A DNA stretch of 64,000 nt from Puia sp. (GCA_031292515.1 JARLGZ010000172.1:124001-188000); one strand, 5' to 3'. Counted from the first letter of the stretch, positions 15,885 to 25,258 are shown. Translations and numbers: made by a program. Notes: a model not told the origin generated them from the sequence alone.

Positions 15885-16601
15885 ATGAAAACATTATCCG
15901 AAACCTGGTTCGCGGACGGCTATATAGATTTCGAACTGAAGAAATACACCCTGCTCGCCTATTTGCAGGAGGTAAACAAATGCTTCGACCAGAAGAAATT
16001 ATATCCCCAGCTGGCGGATATCATCTTCCACTATAACAACCTCGCTGCCTTCCGCGAGAACAAAAAATATCTGCAGGAGCAGTTCCCCAAAAAACTCACG
16101 GGCATCCAGATCGAAAAGCTGCAGGTGCTCTATGAGCAAATGATCGAAGACGACGAACTGATGCGGGAACTGGAGGAGATCATCAATTACTCCGCCGACG
16201 AGATGAAAAATGCCATTACCAGCGGTACCGAGATTTACGAGTTTGTCGAGGAGAAGCTGGTCATCTTCCCGGTAGGCATCGTTCCCCTCGACATCCGCGA
16301 AGGATACTTCTTCCTGAGCGAGGGCGGATACAGCGATACCCGCGTCTACCGGTACCGGTTAAGCTTTTTCGAAAGACAGGATGAAAAATATCGCAGCATC
16401 CGCACGGAATACATCGACAAATGGCAACGCAGCCTGGTTAATACGTACGAGAACATCAAGGCGGAGCTGATCAGGCACAAGGCTGAGATGCCCAACCCCG
16501 CTGTTTATTCGATCGAGACGGACTTGAAATACCCCGTCGACGAAACCCTGCTGCCCATCGCCAAAAGGAGCCTCGTCAGGTATATCAGCAAAGCGGCGTA
16601 A
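15885..16601 (+). CDS. Conserved hypothetical protein
   Basis: 238 residues from MKTLSETWFADGYIDFELKK; the frame runs 20 codons further upstream but the shorter start gives a sensible acidic N-terminus. No signal peptide or membrane helix. The first half is helical and charged (KLYPQLADIIFHYNNLAAFR, MIEDDELMRELEEIINYSAD), the second has a beta-rich core (VIFPVGIVPLDIREGYFFLS, YSDTRVYRYRLSFFERQDEK) and ends in helix. Proteins like this are common single-copy genes in Chitinophagaceae and relatives (recalled, not searched); function unknown. It converges on the esterase gene. Confidence 0.8.
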   Translation: MKTLSETWFADGYIDFELKKYTLLAYLQEVNKCFDQKKLYPQLADIIFHYNNLAAFRENKKYLQEQFPKKLTGIQIEKLQVLYEQMIEDDELMRELEEIINYSADEMKNAITSGTEIYEFVEEKLVIFPVGIVPLDIREGYFFLSEGGYSDTRVYRYRLSFFERQDEKYRSIRTEYIDKWQRSLVNTYENIKAELIRHKAEMPNPAVYSIETDLKYPVDETLLPIAKRSLVRYISKAA

Positions 16602-16628
16602 CCACTAACTCCTCCCTATCAAAATCCA

Positions 16629-16661
16629 GTGAGTGGTCAGCACCCACTACTGACCACTCAC
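16629..16661. terminator. 12-bp-arm hairpin between convergent genes, made of GTGAGTGGTCAG words
   Basis: GTGAGTGGTCAG (16629-16640), 9-base loop, CTGACCACTCAC (16650-16661). There is no T-run, so it may stop transcription only weakly. The flanks continue with the same words up to the stop codon of the esterase gene (16673). It belongs to the GTGAG/GTCAG repeat family also seen at 26385-26409 and 41484-41900. Confidence 0.5.
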
Positions 16662-16672
16662 CACTCACTCTA

Positions 16673-17854
16673 TCACCACTCCAGCAGTTTCATCACCGCG
16701 TCGTCGCCCATGACGGCGTCGGCGGGCCGGGGATGGGCATCATTGAAAACGGTCAGATCCTCGACGCTGAGTGTCTTGCTGTCGGTCTCATCCACCAACC
16801 CGTCTTTCATCATCTTGCTGTCATCGAGGCCCAGGCGTTTGGCCAGGAAGGCATAGACGGGCTGCCGTTTGTGAGGGCCATTGTCGTGTTTATCGTTGGG
16901 CAGATGTACGTTTTCCACGTTTTCGGGAACCCCGTACCAACTGTAGAGCTTGCGGATATAGGGATACTCTACAACAGGCACGTTCTTCGTCCAGTCGGCT
17001 CCATCCGATACGAGCAGCATCGGCCGTGGAGCGGCCAGGGAGGCGATCTCGACGTTATTGGTCTGGTGGGTGGGCCGGTGATGGATAGGCATACCGCTTT
17101 CGCAGGTACAGCCGCCAAAAAAATGGGCCGAGACCATGACCACCGGAGCCGATACTTTTATACGGTTGTCCAGGGCGGTCAGGATAAAGCTCTGTGTTCC
17201 TCCGCCGGAGGTACCCGTTACGGCGATACGGTTGGTGTCGATATGAGGCAGCGACAGCAGGAAGTCCAGCGCCCGTATGCTGTTATACGTCTGTAATTTT
17301 AGCGCCTTGGGCAGTTTGTGGGTACATTGTTTGCTGTCGGCATAGCCCACCATGTCATAGATAAAGGCAACGGCGCCCATCCGTGCGAGCGTAGCGTATT
17401 CTTTCTGCATCTGTTCCTGGAAGCGTGGATCGGGGTTGGCGAAATGGCCATGCGGACAAAGAATCCCGGCCATGGAGGAGGATCTTTTTGCAGGCATATA
17501 AAGATTCCCGGTCAGGTAAAAGCCGGGCAGCGTCTCGATGGCGACGTTCTTTACGATATACCCCTTCTCTTTATGCGTGCCTGTATATATTACTTTCAGG
17601 GCCGGGTGCGGCATATGGTTCAGTTCCGCGCCGTCGAGGATACCCTGGCGGATCAATGTCGCCCGCTTCTCCCAGGAAGCCCGGTCGTTATAGATGGCGG
17701 AAAGCCCCCGGAGGAAATTTGCCCCTTCCTCTTCTGTAAAATACTTGCCCTGGCAGAGATCGGGTCTGGTGGGATTGGGCTGGGCGGCGACGGCCAGACC
17801 CAGGGTCGCGAAAAACGAGGAAACCAATAAAATGCGGATGAATTGTCTTAGCAC
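16673..17854 (-). CDS. Exported alpha/beta hydrolase, acetyl-xylan-esterase-like
   Basis: 393 residues with a GTG start (no in-frame ATG) and a signal peptide (IRILLVSSFFATLGLAVAAQ). The alpha/beta-hydrolase core carries GILCPHGHF (oxyanion region), the nucleophile elbow GTSGGG (about 215-220), and a C-terminal catalytic histidine region (HLPNDKHDNG). It resembles the abhydrolase_7 / cephalosporin-C deacetylase-type esterases that remove acetyl or feruloyl groups from plant polysaccharide. It is a single gene. Its stop codon is the first part of a low-complexity GTGAG-type repeat. Confidence 0.88.
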   Translation of the reverse strand: MLRQFIRILLVSSFFATLGLAVAAQPNPTRPDLCQGKYFTEEEGANFLRGLSAIYNDRASWEKRATLIRQGILDGAELNHMPHPALKVIYTGTHKEKGYIVKNVAIETLPGFYLTGNLYMPAKRSSSMAGILCPHGHFANPDPRFQEQMQKEYATLARMGAVAFIYDMVGYADSKQCTHKLPKALKLQTYNSIRALDFLLSLPHIDTNRIAVTGTSGGGTQSFILTALDNRIKVSAPVVMVSAHFFGGCTCESGMPIHHRPTHQTNNVEIASLAAPRPMLLVSDGADWTKNVPVVEYPYIRKLYSWYGVPENVENVHLPNDKHDNGPHKRQPVYAFLAKRLGLDDSKMMKDGLVDETDSKTLSVEDLTVFNDAHPRPADAVMGDDAVMKLLEW

Positions 17855-18221
17855 TTTCTGAATTTTGGTGGTTAATGAATTTACAATTTTTCAGGCAGTT
17901 ATCGTTTTTTACAAATTCCCGGCTTTCACATTTCCGGAAACAGACAGGGCCTGTATCGAAAGCGGGCATACCGGGTCTCAGATCTAATTGCTGTAATTTG
18001 ATTATCAGCCGTTTAAAGAATAGGCATTTTTTTGGCAATACGTATTACGATTATTCACATGGCGGGCAGGCATCTATCCCGGAAAAAATATATTCCGATT
18101 CTGTTTATCTATTCAGGTTCTATTTAAAGACACCGTATTGAGAGGGGGCCGGCCCCTCCCTTATCCGATAGAGAGCCGATAATGCCCGACATACTGAGCT
18201 ATCACCCAATAAATTGATAGT
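17855..18221. other. Intergenic region between divergent esterase and permease genes
   Basis: 367 bp with no credible gene. It holds an inverted repeat near 18137-18153 with stem GAGGGG / CCCCTC around GCCGG, and no exact TAnnTTTG on either strand that I could pair with a TTG. Confidence 0.6.
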
Positions 18222-20669
18222 ATGTTCAAAAATTACTTTCTTACCGCATGGAGGACATTCTGGCGCAACAGGATTTTTTCGCTGATCAATCTGCTCAGCC
18301 TGTCTTTGGGCATCAGTGCGGCGCTGGTCATCTACCTGATCGTCTCCTATGAATTCAGCTATGACCGCTTTGAAAAGGAACGGGACCGGATCTACCGGGT
18401 CGTGCTTGACGCCAGTTTTTCGGGGACGCCTGTTCACCAGGCGGCGGTTCCTGCCCCGCTGGGGGCCGCGGTACAAAAAGAAGTTTCCGGTGTGGGGCTG
18501 ACGGTACCCGTCTTCCAATTCCAGGGAGATGGTTTGACAAAGGTCGCAACAGCGGCCGCCGGCTCCGACAAACCGACCGTCTACCGGAAACAGCCGGGGG
18601 TGGTTTTTACCAATGACCAATATTTTCAGCTGCTCCCCTACCGCTGGATCGCCGGATCTTCCAACGCAGCCATGAAGGATCCTTTTTCCGTGGTACTTGC
18701 CGAAAGCAGGGCCCGTCAATACTTCCCAAATTTGCCGCTTGCGGACATCCCTGGCAAAATGCTCACCTACAACGACAACTTGCGCGTAACCGTTTCAGGG
18801 ATCGTCAACGACCTGCATGAAAACAGCAGTTTTGCGGGGATGGAATTCATCTCCCTGCCTACCATCTCCCAAACGAATCTCAAGGATGATTTTATGATGT
18901 CTGTCTGGGACGACTGGATGGCTTATTCTCATCTCTATGTCAAACTGGAAGCGGGTGTCAGCCCGGAAAGAACGGAGAGGCAATTGAAGGGACTGGTGAC
19001 CAAATACAGCAGCATGGGCAAGCCGAACTCCCCCAATACGATGGCATTCCACCTGCAACCATTAAAGGACGTACATTTCAACCCGGGCTACCAGGCTTTC
19101 GACCAGCGGGTTTCCACGCTGCCCACGCTATACGGATTGATGGCCATCGCCGCCTTTATCCTGCTGCTGGGCTGTATCAACTTTATCAATCTGTCGACAG
19201 CCCGGGCTTCCCGGCGTGCGAAAGAGATCGGTGTGCGGAAGACGATGGGCAGTTCCAGAGGGCAGCTGGTCATGCAGTTCCTGGGTGAGACGCTCTTTAC
19301 GGTCTGTCTCGCTACAGCAGTGTCTATCTCCGTCACCCCGTTGCTACTGCGGGCCTTTGCCGATTTTATACCACCCGGGCTGCATACTGACTTTTTAAGA
19401 CAGCCCGCAGTAATGCTTTTCGGATTGGTACTGGTTGCCGGGGTAAGCCTTTTGTCAGGCATCTATCCCGCCTTCGTGCTATCGGGCTTCAACCCGGTGA
19501 TGGTTTTAAAAAACCAGTTCTTTACCGTCTCCGGCCAAAGAAGCGGTGTATGGATACGAAAGACCCTTACCGTTTCGCAATTCGTAATCGCCCAGTTCTT
19601 TATCATCGCGACCTTGCTGGTCAGTAAACAGATCCATTATGCGCTGAGCGCGGATATGGGTTTCAGCAAGCAGGCGACGCTAACGCTTGAAACGCCTTTC
19701 GATTCGGTCCTGACCCACCGGATGCAGCTGCTAACCGAGATCAAATCGATCCCGGAAGTAGAGATGGCCAGTGTCGGCCTGGTCCCCCCGATCGGCGGTT
19801 CGATGACGAATATAAAAATGGCGGGCGGGGAAGATGTACATGCTCCCGTGCAGTTGCGTCTCGGAGACAGCAACTACCTGAAACTCTATCAGGTGAAAAT
19901 AATCGCGGGGAGAAATGTCAGACAAAGCGATACGATCCGGGAATTCCTGATCAACGAAACCTATGCCCGCCTGCTGGGTTTCCGGCATCCCGAAGAAGCC
20001 CTGGGCAGGCAGTTGGTTTTCAATGCAAAAAATTATCCCATCGTGGGTATCCTGCAGGATTTCCATGAGCAGTCCCTGCATGAAGCGATCGGGCCGCTCG
20101 TTTTTGCCGGCAGCCCCGGTCCGATCTTCCATATCCGTTTAATGCCCCGCGATGCGTCCGGAGAAAACTGGAAAAATGGAATCGCCAAAATCCACAATGC
20201 CTTCCTGCATGTTTATCCCGATGCCGATTTCGAATATGCCTTCCTGGATGACACCATCGCAAAATGGTACGAGAGCGAAAAGCGTGTCTCTCATCTCTTG
20301 TCCTGGGCGACCGGGCTGACGATCTTCATCAGCTGTCTCGGGTTGCTGGGGCTGGTGCTCTACACGACGGACCGGCGCGCCAAGGAAATAGGCATCCGCA
20401 AAGTATTGGGGGCTTCGGTAACCCATATCGTATCCATCCTGTCAGCGGAATTCATACGGCTTGTCGCCCTCGCCTTCCTGATCGCCGCTCCCCTGGCGGG
20501 ATGGGCATCTTATGCGTGGCTGGAGAACTTCGTCTATCGCACCGAAATGAGCTGGTGGATATTCGCGCTGAGCGGAATCACGCTCCTGCTATTCGCGCTG
20601 ATCACCCTGAGTATTCAAACGATCCGGTCGGCCACGGCCAACCCCGTGGAGAGTCTGCGCTCCGAATAA
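18222..20669 (+). CDS. FtsX/MacB-type ABC transporter permease
   Basis: 815 residues with the typical two-repeat layout: an N-terminal helix (FSLINLLSLSLGISAALVIY), a MacB periplasmic core, three helices ending near residue 425 (GLMAIAAFILLLGCINFINL, AREIGVRKTMG-like ARRAKEIGVRKTMGSS), a second periplasmic core, and three C-terminal helices (RRAKEIGIRKVLGASVTHIV). Such permeases with no ATPase fused belong to the large Bacteroidota group thought to act in export or envelope stress. No ATPase gene lies next to it, so its partner must be elsewhere. It converges on the EamA gene with 1 bp between. Confidence 0.93.
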   Translation: MFKNYFLTAWRTFWRNRIFSLINLLSLSLGISAALVIYLIVSYEFSYDRFEKERDRIYRVVLDASFSGTPVHQAAVPAPLGAAVQKEVSGVGLTVPVFQFQGDGLTKVATAAAGSDKPTVYRKQPGVVFTNDQYFQLLPYRWIAGSSNAAMKDPFSVVLAESRARQYFPNLPLADIPGKMLTYNDNLRVTVSGIVNDLHENSSFAGMEFISLPTISQTNLKDDFMMSVWDDWMAYSHLYVKLEAGVSPERTERQLKGLVTKYSSMGKPNSPNTMAFHLQPLKDVHFNPGYQAFDQRVSTLPTLYGLMAIAAFILLLGCINFINLSTARASRRAKEIGVRKTMGSSRGQLVMQFLGETLFTVCLATAVSISVTPLLLRAFADFIPPGLHTDFLRQPAVMLFGLVLVAGVSLLSGIYPAFVLSGFNPVMVLKNQFFTVSGQRSGVWIRKTLTVSQFVIAQFFIIATLLVSKQIHYALSADMGFSKQATLTLETPFDSVLTHRMQLLTEIKSIPEVEMASVGLVPPIGGSMTNIKMAGGEDVHAPVQLRLGDSNYLKLYQVKIIAGRNVRQSDTIREFLINETYARLLGFRHPEEALGRQLVFNAKNYPIVGILQDFHEQSLHEAIGPLVFAGSPGPIFHIRLMPRDASGENWKNGIAKIHNAFLHVYPDADFEYAFLDDTIAKWYESEKRVSHLLSWATGLTIFISCLGLLGLVLYTTDRRAKEIGIRKVLGASVTHIVSILSAEFIRLVALAFLIAAPLAGWASYAWLENFVYRTEMSWWIFALSGITLLLFALITLSIQTIRSATANPVESLRSE

Positions 20670-20670
20670 A

Positions 20671-21687
20671 TCAGATCGCCGTCTTCAGACGCCTTCTCTT
20701 ATGCAAATACCAGAGCCTCCCCATATGCAGGACAATAGCCAGGATGACACAGGCGAACCCGGCGTAGAAGCCCGCATTGAGCGTGCGGTCCTCCCGGTAA
20801 ACGACAAACGCCATCAGGATCCCGTAGACGGGCTCCAGGTTGTAGCTGAGGTTGACCGTAAAAGCCGAGACATGCCGCAAGGCATTCATGGAAAGCCGGA
20901 AGGCCAGGACCGTACAAACCCAGCTCAGTACCAGCAGCCATCCCCAGTCGCCTGCATTGGGGAAGAGATAGCGGGTGGGAAAGAAATACAGGTAGACCGG
21001 CATCAGCAGGCTCAGACAGACAAAGCCGCCGCTCAATTCATAGAGGGTCAGGGTGGATGCGGAGACCCGTTGAAGCATCCGTTTGTTGAGAATCGGGAAG
21101 AGGCTCCCTAACAGCGTAGAGAGCATCCCGATCAGGATGCCCGTCTTATAATGAGGGTCGAAACTGAAGATACAGGCGATACCCGCGATGACCAGGAGAC
21201 CCAGCAGCAACTCCACCGGGCTGTGGCGATGGCCCAGGATAAGAGGCTCCAGCAGGGCGGTAAAGAAACCGATCGACGAAAGACAGACGAGGCCGACCGA
21301 CACATTGGAATATTTGATGCTCCCGTAAAAACAGACCCAATGAAGCGCGGCTATTGCGCCGATGCCTGTAATTCGCAGCAAATCCTTCCGGGCAGGCGGG
21401 GCAGCATTTCCGTCTCCATTCGAAGCGGCTGGGGTCTCCGGGACGGAGAAGGCGGCTATGTCTGCAGCCGTCCCGACCTTCGCGGCGTAGACTGGGGCGG
21501 GAGCAATGGCGACCCGTCTCCGCCCGAACCGTTTGGCCAGGATCGCAAGGATCCACAGGGTCACCGTGGTGATCAGCAGCCGGTACCATACCAGCAATCC
21601 TTCATTCAACGTAATGAGTTTCCCGAGCACCCCGGTGAATCCCGCTAAGAAGACCGCAATATGTAATTCGATGAGTGACCTTTTCAA
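20671..21687 (-). CDS. EamA/DMT-superfamily transporter
   Basis: 338 residues, about ten membrane helices in two EamA repeats (FLAGFTGVLGKLITLNEGLL; STLLGSLFPILNKRMLQRVS; NLEPVYGILMAFVVYREDRT). An Ala/Pro-rich insertion of about 45 residues (65-105) widens the loop after helix 2, longer than usual in the family. The start codon is TTG at 21687; no ATG is available in the first part of the frame. Substrate cannot be read from the sequence; members export amino acids, purines or other metabolites. An 18-bp degenerate repeat lies immediately upstream. Confidence 0.88.
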   Translation of the reverse strand: MKRSLIELHIAVFLAGFTGVLGKLITLNEGLLVWYRLLITTVTLWILAILAKRFGRRRVAIAPAPVYAAKVGTAADIAAFSVPETPAASNGDGNAAPPARKDLLRITGIGAIAALHWVCFYGSIKYSNVSVGLVCLSSIGFFTALLEPLILGHRHSPVELLLGLLVIAGIACIFSFDPHYKTGILIGMLSTLLGSLFPILNKRMLQRVSASTLTLYELSGGFVCLSLLMPVYLYFFPTRYLFPNAGDWGWLLVLSWVCTVLAFRLSMNALRHVSAFTVNLSYNLEPVYGILMAFVVYREDRTLNAGFYAGFACVILAIVLHMGRLWYLHKRRRLKTAI

Positions 21688-21691
21688 ATTG

Positions 21692-21762
21692 TTTGCTTTC
21701 CGCGGATCATTTGCGGTTGGTAGATTCTTTGCCTTCGCGGTTATTTGCTCTCTGCGACGGCC
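21692..21762. repeat. Degenerate 18-bp tandem repeat, four units, spanning the GT2 stop codon
   Basis: TTTGC recurs at 21692, 21710, 21728 and 21744, each followed by variants of nnTCnGCGG. The unit containing 21741-21743 supplies the TAA of the glycosyltransferase gene, so its last residues (NEAVAESK) are encoded by repeat DNA. Confidence 0.7.
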
Positions 21763-22535
21763 TCGTTTGAGAAAGAATGCATGGGCACGACGGAGTCATT
21801 TTTGACCCTTCTGCGATAGTTCTTGAAAAGGGCCTGGAAACGCAGGTTGAGCACGCCGAGGATACCCTCTCTGACGATGCCCTTGTTCATTTTAGATACG
21901 CCGTATTTCCGATCCTCGAAAATGATCGGCACTTCCTTTATTTTAAAACCGAGCTTCCAGCTCGCAAATTTCATTTCGATCTGGAAAGCGTATCCGACAA
22001 AACGGATCTGGTCGAGATTGATCGTTTCCAGCACGTTCTTTTTATAACACACAAAACCGGCCGTGGGATCCTGCACCGGCATCCAGGTGATCAGGCGGGT
22101 GTATAACGACCCCCCTCTCGACAGTAAGACCCTGTTCTTCGGCCAGTTCACATTCCCGCCGCCCTTTACATAGCGTGACCCGACAGCCACATCGCCGCCC
22201 TCGAACTTACAGGCTTCATAGAGCCTTCTGAGATCTTTGGGGTTGTGGGAGAAATCGGCGTCCATTTCGAAGATGAACTGGTAATCGTTCCGTACGGCCC
22301 ACCTGAAACCGTGAATGTAAGCGGTCCCGAGCCCCTGTTTGCCCGCCCGCTCCTCCAGGAAAAGAATCCCCGGATAGACGGACTGAAGATCTTTTACGAT
22401 CCGCGCAGTCCCATCCGGCGAGCTGTCGTCGATGACAAGCACGTGAAAGCCCTCGTTCAGGTCGAAGATCGCTTTGAGGATATTGGAGATATTCTCCTTC
22501 TCGTTATAGGTAGGTATGATAACTATTTTTTCCAA
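21741..22535 (-). CDS. GT2 polyprenol-phosphate mannose synthase-like glycosyltransferase
   Basis: 264 residues. GT-A fold with IDDSSPDGT (36-43), the metal-binding DAD (MDADFSHNP, about 92-94), and RFVGYAFQIEMKFASWKLGF typical of DPM1-type enzymes that pass mannose or glucose from a nucleotide sugar to polyprenol phosphate. No C-terminal membrane domain, so a soluble DPM1-like form. The C-terminal tail after residue 245 is polar and partly encoded by repeat DNA. It lies between the exonuclease and EamA genes on the same strand. Confidence 0.9.
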   Translation of the reverse strand: MEKIVIIPTYNEKENISNILKAIFDLNEGFHVLVIDDSSPDGTARIVKDLQSVYPGILFLEERAGKQGLGTAYIHGFRWAVRNDYQFIFEMDADFSHNPKDLRRLYEACKFEGGDVAVGSRYVKGGGNVNWPKNRVLLSRGGSLYTRLITWMPVQDPTAGFVCYKKNVLETINLDQIRFVGYAFQIEMKFASWKLGFKIKEVPIIFEDRKYGVSKMNKGIVREGILGVLNLRFQALFKNYRRRVKNDSVVPMHSFSNEAVAESK

Positions 22536-22591
22536 CTGGCAATGGTGGCTTGTGATACAAAAGTAGGGTTTTTCAGGGTGATTGGGTGGTT

Positions 22592-23359
22592 TTATCCCTT
22601 TTTTAACAGGGTACGATTAAATATCTCTGTGAGCTTCTGTTTGGTGTGCAGCGGAAAATCCCCTTTCATCATCCAGTCGTAGTATTGGGGCTCGGCCCTC
22701 AGGATATCGGCAACGGGCCTTCCCTTATGCTTCCCGAAATTAAAGACCTCCACCCCATTCTCAAAGATAAAACGACGGGCAAAATCCACGGTCAGGTCCT
22801 CCCCGATGCATTTCAGGATGCTTTCCACGTCAGTGCCTAACTGGGGATACCGGATCACCTGGGCTTCCAGCACCTCCCAGGTGGCCGCCGCATCTGCTTC
22901 GGCGCCATGAGCCCCTTCGTGAGTCTTATCGCAATAAAAGCGATAGGCGGCGCTCAGCGTGCGGGGTTCCATCATATGAAATATTTTTTGCACATCCAGC
23001 AACTTCCGCCCTTTGCTGTCGAATTCCATCCCTATACGCAGGAACTCTTCTACCAGCAGCGGGATATCGAACCGGTTCGAATTGTACCCGGCAAGGTCAC
23101 AATTGTCGAGGAACTGCTTCAACTCGTTGGCTACCTGGCGGAAGGTGGGTGCATCCTTTACCATCTCGTTGGTGATACCGTGAATATCGATGGAAACCTG
23201 CGAGATCGGCATCTCCGGGTTGAGCAGCTTGCGCTTGACGATCTTCTTCCCGTCCGGCATGATCTTAACAATAGCAATCTCCACGATCCGGTCGTTTCCA
23301 AGATTCACACCGGTCGTTTCCAGATCGATCACGGCCAGCGGTTTTTTTAGTTGTAACAT
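22592..23359 (-). CDS. DnaQ-like 3'-5' exonuclease (Pol III epsilon type)
   Basis: 255 residues. DEDDh exonuclease motifs are complete: D12 and E14 (VIDLETTG), D98 (GYNSNRFDIPLL), H151 and D156 (HGAEADAAAT). The C-terminal 60 residues carry a short conserved extension (FENGVEVFNFGKHKGRPVAD) seen in Bacteroidota homologues. It could proofread replication or act as a free exonuclease; no other replication gene is near. It is followed 56 bp on by the GT2 gene. Confidence 0.93.
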   Translation of the reverse strand: MLQLKKPLAVIDLETTGVNLGNDRIVEIAIVKIMPDGKKIVKRKLLNPEMPISQVSIDIHGITNEMVKDAPTFRQVANELKQFLDNCDLAGYNSNRFDIPLLVEEFLRIGMEFDSKGRKLLDVQKIFHMMEPRTLSAAYRFYCDKTHEGAHGAEADAAATWEVLEAQVIRYPQLGTDVESILKCIGEDLTVDFARRFIFENGVEVFNFGKHKGRPVADILRAEPQYYDWMMKGDFPLHTKQKLTEIFNRTLLKKG

Positions 23360-23505
23360 TCCTTCCTGGTAATTATTATTGAGAAATTTAACTCTTTTCT
23401 ACGGACCTGCCTATCGTTTTTTCTGACCAGCCTATCTCCGGCTTATCATTGCGTCGCGAACGTTCCCATCGTCGTGAACGTCTCCATGCTGACCTGGCCA
23501 ATATT

Positions 23506-24864
23506 CTATCCCTGCGTAATATCCCTGGCAAAACCGGCCATATCCCACCCGTCATAGTTGCCCGAACTCATCAGGAGCAAGGTAGCATTTTCAAAAGAAT
23601 GCTGCCCCAACCATTCCACCAGACCTTCTTTCCCGTTGATCACTGCCAGATCCGGCCTGCCAAAACCGTTTGCCACTTTTTCCCGGGGCAGGTCGGGCAG
23701 TCGTTTTAATTCCAGGGCATGCCGGGAATAAAATACCGCGGCGCTGTCCGCCGCATCCAGGGCTCCCCTGTACTGATCCATAAACTGCTCGTTCAAGCTG
23801 CTATAGGTATGCAGTTCGAGCAAGGCGATCAGCCGTCTGCCGGGGAATTGCTTTCTGACCGCTTCCATCGTCGCTTTCACCTTGGAAGGTGCGTGGGCGA
23901 AATCCCGGTACACACTGGTACTTGCATTGGCGGCCAGCAGTTCCAGCCGCTTGGACGCGCCCGTAAAACTACCGATAAAGGATAGAAAATCAGGAGCCTT
24001 CAGTCCCAACTCCGCGCAAACCAGGAAAGCCGCCTGCAGGTTCAACAGGTTATGATCCCCAAAGACCTTTAAGTTTCCGCGATGCCCCTCCAAAAATACA
24101 ACAGTTGTGCCGTTTTCTATGGAATGTACCGGGATCGAGTAACCGATCCTCCTGACGGGGTGCGGATGCTTTTCCACCAGCTCCGCCAAAACGGGATCAG
24201 TCTGATTATAGATCAGCACCCCTCCCGGTTCGATCTTGTCGATAAAGATCCGGAACTGGTCGAGGTAGTTCTCAAATGTGGGAAAGACGTTTATATGATC
24301 CCAGGCAATGCCCGTAAGGACGGCGATATGCGGGAACAGAAAATGGAATTTGGGCCTCTTCTCCAGGGTACTCGCAGGGTATTCGTCACCCTCACAAACG
24401 ATCAGCGGCGCATGGGTAATATTGACGGATTGGTCGAAGCCTTCGAGCTTCGCGCCCACCAGGTAGTCGAAGTCCCTGCCCGCGGCTTTTAACACATGCA
24501 TGATCATCGCCGTCGTCGTCGTTTTCCCGTGACTTCCCCCAATCACGACGCGGGTCTTGTCGCGGCTCTCCCGGTAGATGTATTCCGGGAAAGAATAGAT
24601 AGGCAGACCGAGTTCTTCCGCCCTTCGCAATTCCGGGTTATCGGCCTTTGCATGCATGCCCAGGATGACGGCATCCAGGCCAGCCTGGATTTTCGCCGGA
24701 AACCAGCCTTCGGCAGGCGGTAAAATCCCTTCCCGCTGGAGATTGCCCCTGGCCGGCTCAAATACCTCATCATCGCTTCCGGTGACCGTATACCCCTTTC
24801 TGTGCAGGGCGATGGCAAGCTGGTGCATGACGCTGCCGCCGATGGCTATAAAGTGTAACTTCAA
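23506..24864 (-). CDS. mpl: UDP-N-acetylmuramate:tripeptide ligase (Mpl), murein recycling
   Basis: 452 residues, family length. Mur-ligase architecture: N-terminal nucleotide-binding domain (IAIGGSVMHQLAIALHRKGY), the ATP loop GGSHGKTTT (109-117), central motifs (CEGDEYPAS, GIAWDHINVFPT), and a C-terminal domain (FAHAPSKVKATMEAVRKQFP). Mpl joins recycled L-Ala-D-Glu-meso-DAP tripeptide to UDP-MurNAc. Start codon is TTG at 24864, which gives the conserved opening KLHFIAIGG; there is no in-frame ATG upstream. It is divergent from the small lipoprotein gene at 25130. Confidence 0.92.
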   Translation of the reverse strand: MKLHFIAIGGSVMHQLAIALHRKGYTVTGSDDEVFEPARGNLQREGILPPAEGWFPAKIQAGLDAVILGMHAKADNPELRRAEELGLPIYSFPEYIYRESRDKTRVVIGGSHGKTTTTAMIMHVLKAAGRDFDYLVGAKLEGFDQSVNITHAPLIVCEGDEYPASTLEKRPKFHFLFPHIAVLTGIAWDHINVFPTFENYLDQFRIFIDKIEPGGVLIYNQTDPVLAELVEKHPHPVRRIGYSIPVHSIENGTTVVFLEGHRGNLKVFGDHNLLNLQAAFLVCAELGLKAPDFLSFIGSFTGASKRLELLAANASTSVYRDFAHAPSKVKATMEAVRKQFPGRRLIALLELHTYSSLNEQFMDQYRGALDAADSAAVFYSRHALELKRLPDLPREKVANGFGRPDLAVINGKEGLVEWLGQHSFENATLLLMSSGNYDGWDMAGFARDITQG

Positions 24865-24950
24865 AATAAAATGTTTACGTGGTTAATGGGGTTAAAAGTA
24901 TTCAAGATCAGGGGATTACCCAAAATTTTCCATTCTGCCCGCCCGGGGGC

Positions 24951-24981
24951 TTGCAAGAATCATTTTTTTTTACTTCCTTTG
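24951..24981 (+). promoter_or_regulatory. Candidate promoter of the 42-residue lipoprotein gene
   Basis: TTG at 24951-24953, 20-bp spacer, TTCCTTTG at 24974-24981 (one mismatch to TAnnTTTG). It predicts a leader of about 140 nt that is rich in T and C. Confidence 0.4.
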
Positions 24982-25129
24982 TATATTCTTAGTTACTTCT
25001 CCGTACATCTGTACGTCTTCTCTCTATCCTTCGAAACACTCATTTTTATTCCGCGTCCCCTCCTTTGAATTACCTGGAAATATCCTCTTTCGTCCAGGCA
25101 ATTATTGTTCAATTTTAAATACCACAAAA

Positions 25130-25258
25130 ATGAGAAAGACAATTTTAATCCTCGTACTCGCTGTCACCGCTACCGCTATCTTTACCTCTTGCGCTTCTTC
25201 CAGGGGCATGGGCGGATGTAAGTCCACACAGGGTTACGTTGGTTACGGCAGCCGCTAG
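25130..25258 (+). CDS. 42-residue lipoprotein
   Basis: Reads MRKTILILVLAVTATAIFTS, then CASSRGMGGCKSTQGYVGYG, then SR and a stop. It is a type II signal peptide with the lipid-anchored cysteine at 21 and a Gly/Ser/Tyr-rich mature part of only 22 residues with a second cysteine at 30. Very small lipoproteins of this form (CxSxxGxGCxxxxGxVGYG) recur in Bacteroidota, but I know of no function. It has its own candidate promoter and a strong terminator, so it is probably an abundant single-gene transcript. Confidence 0.75.
   Translation: MRKTILILVLAVTATAIFTSCASSRGMGGCKSTQGYVGYGSR

Noticed and set aside
18137-18153. Terminator hairpin GAGGGG-GCCGG-CCCCTC
   Set aside because: No T-run on either side and it lies between two divergent genes, so termination is unlikely.
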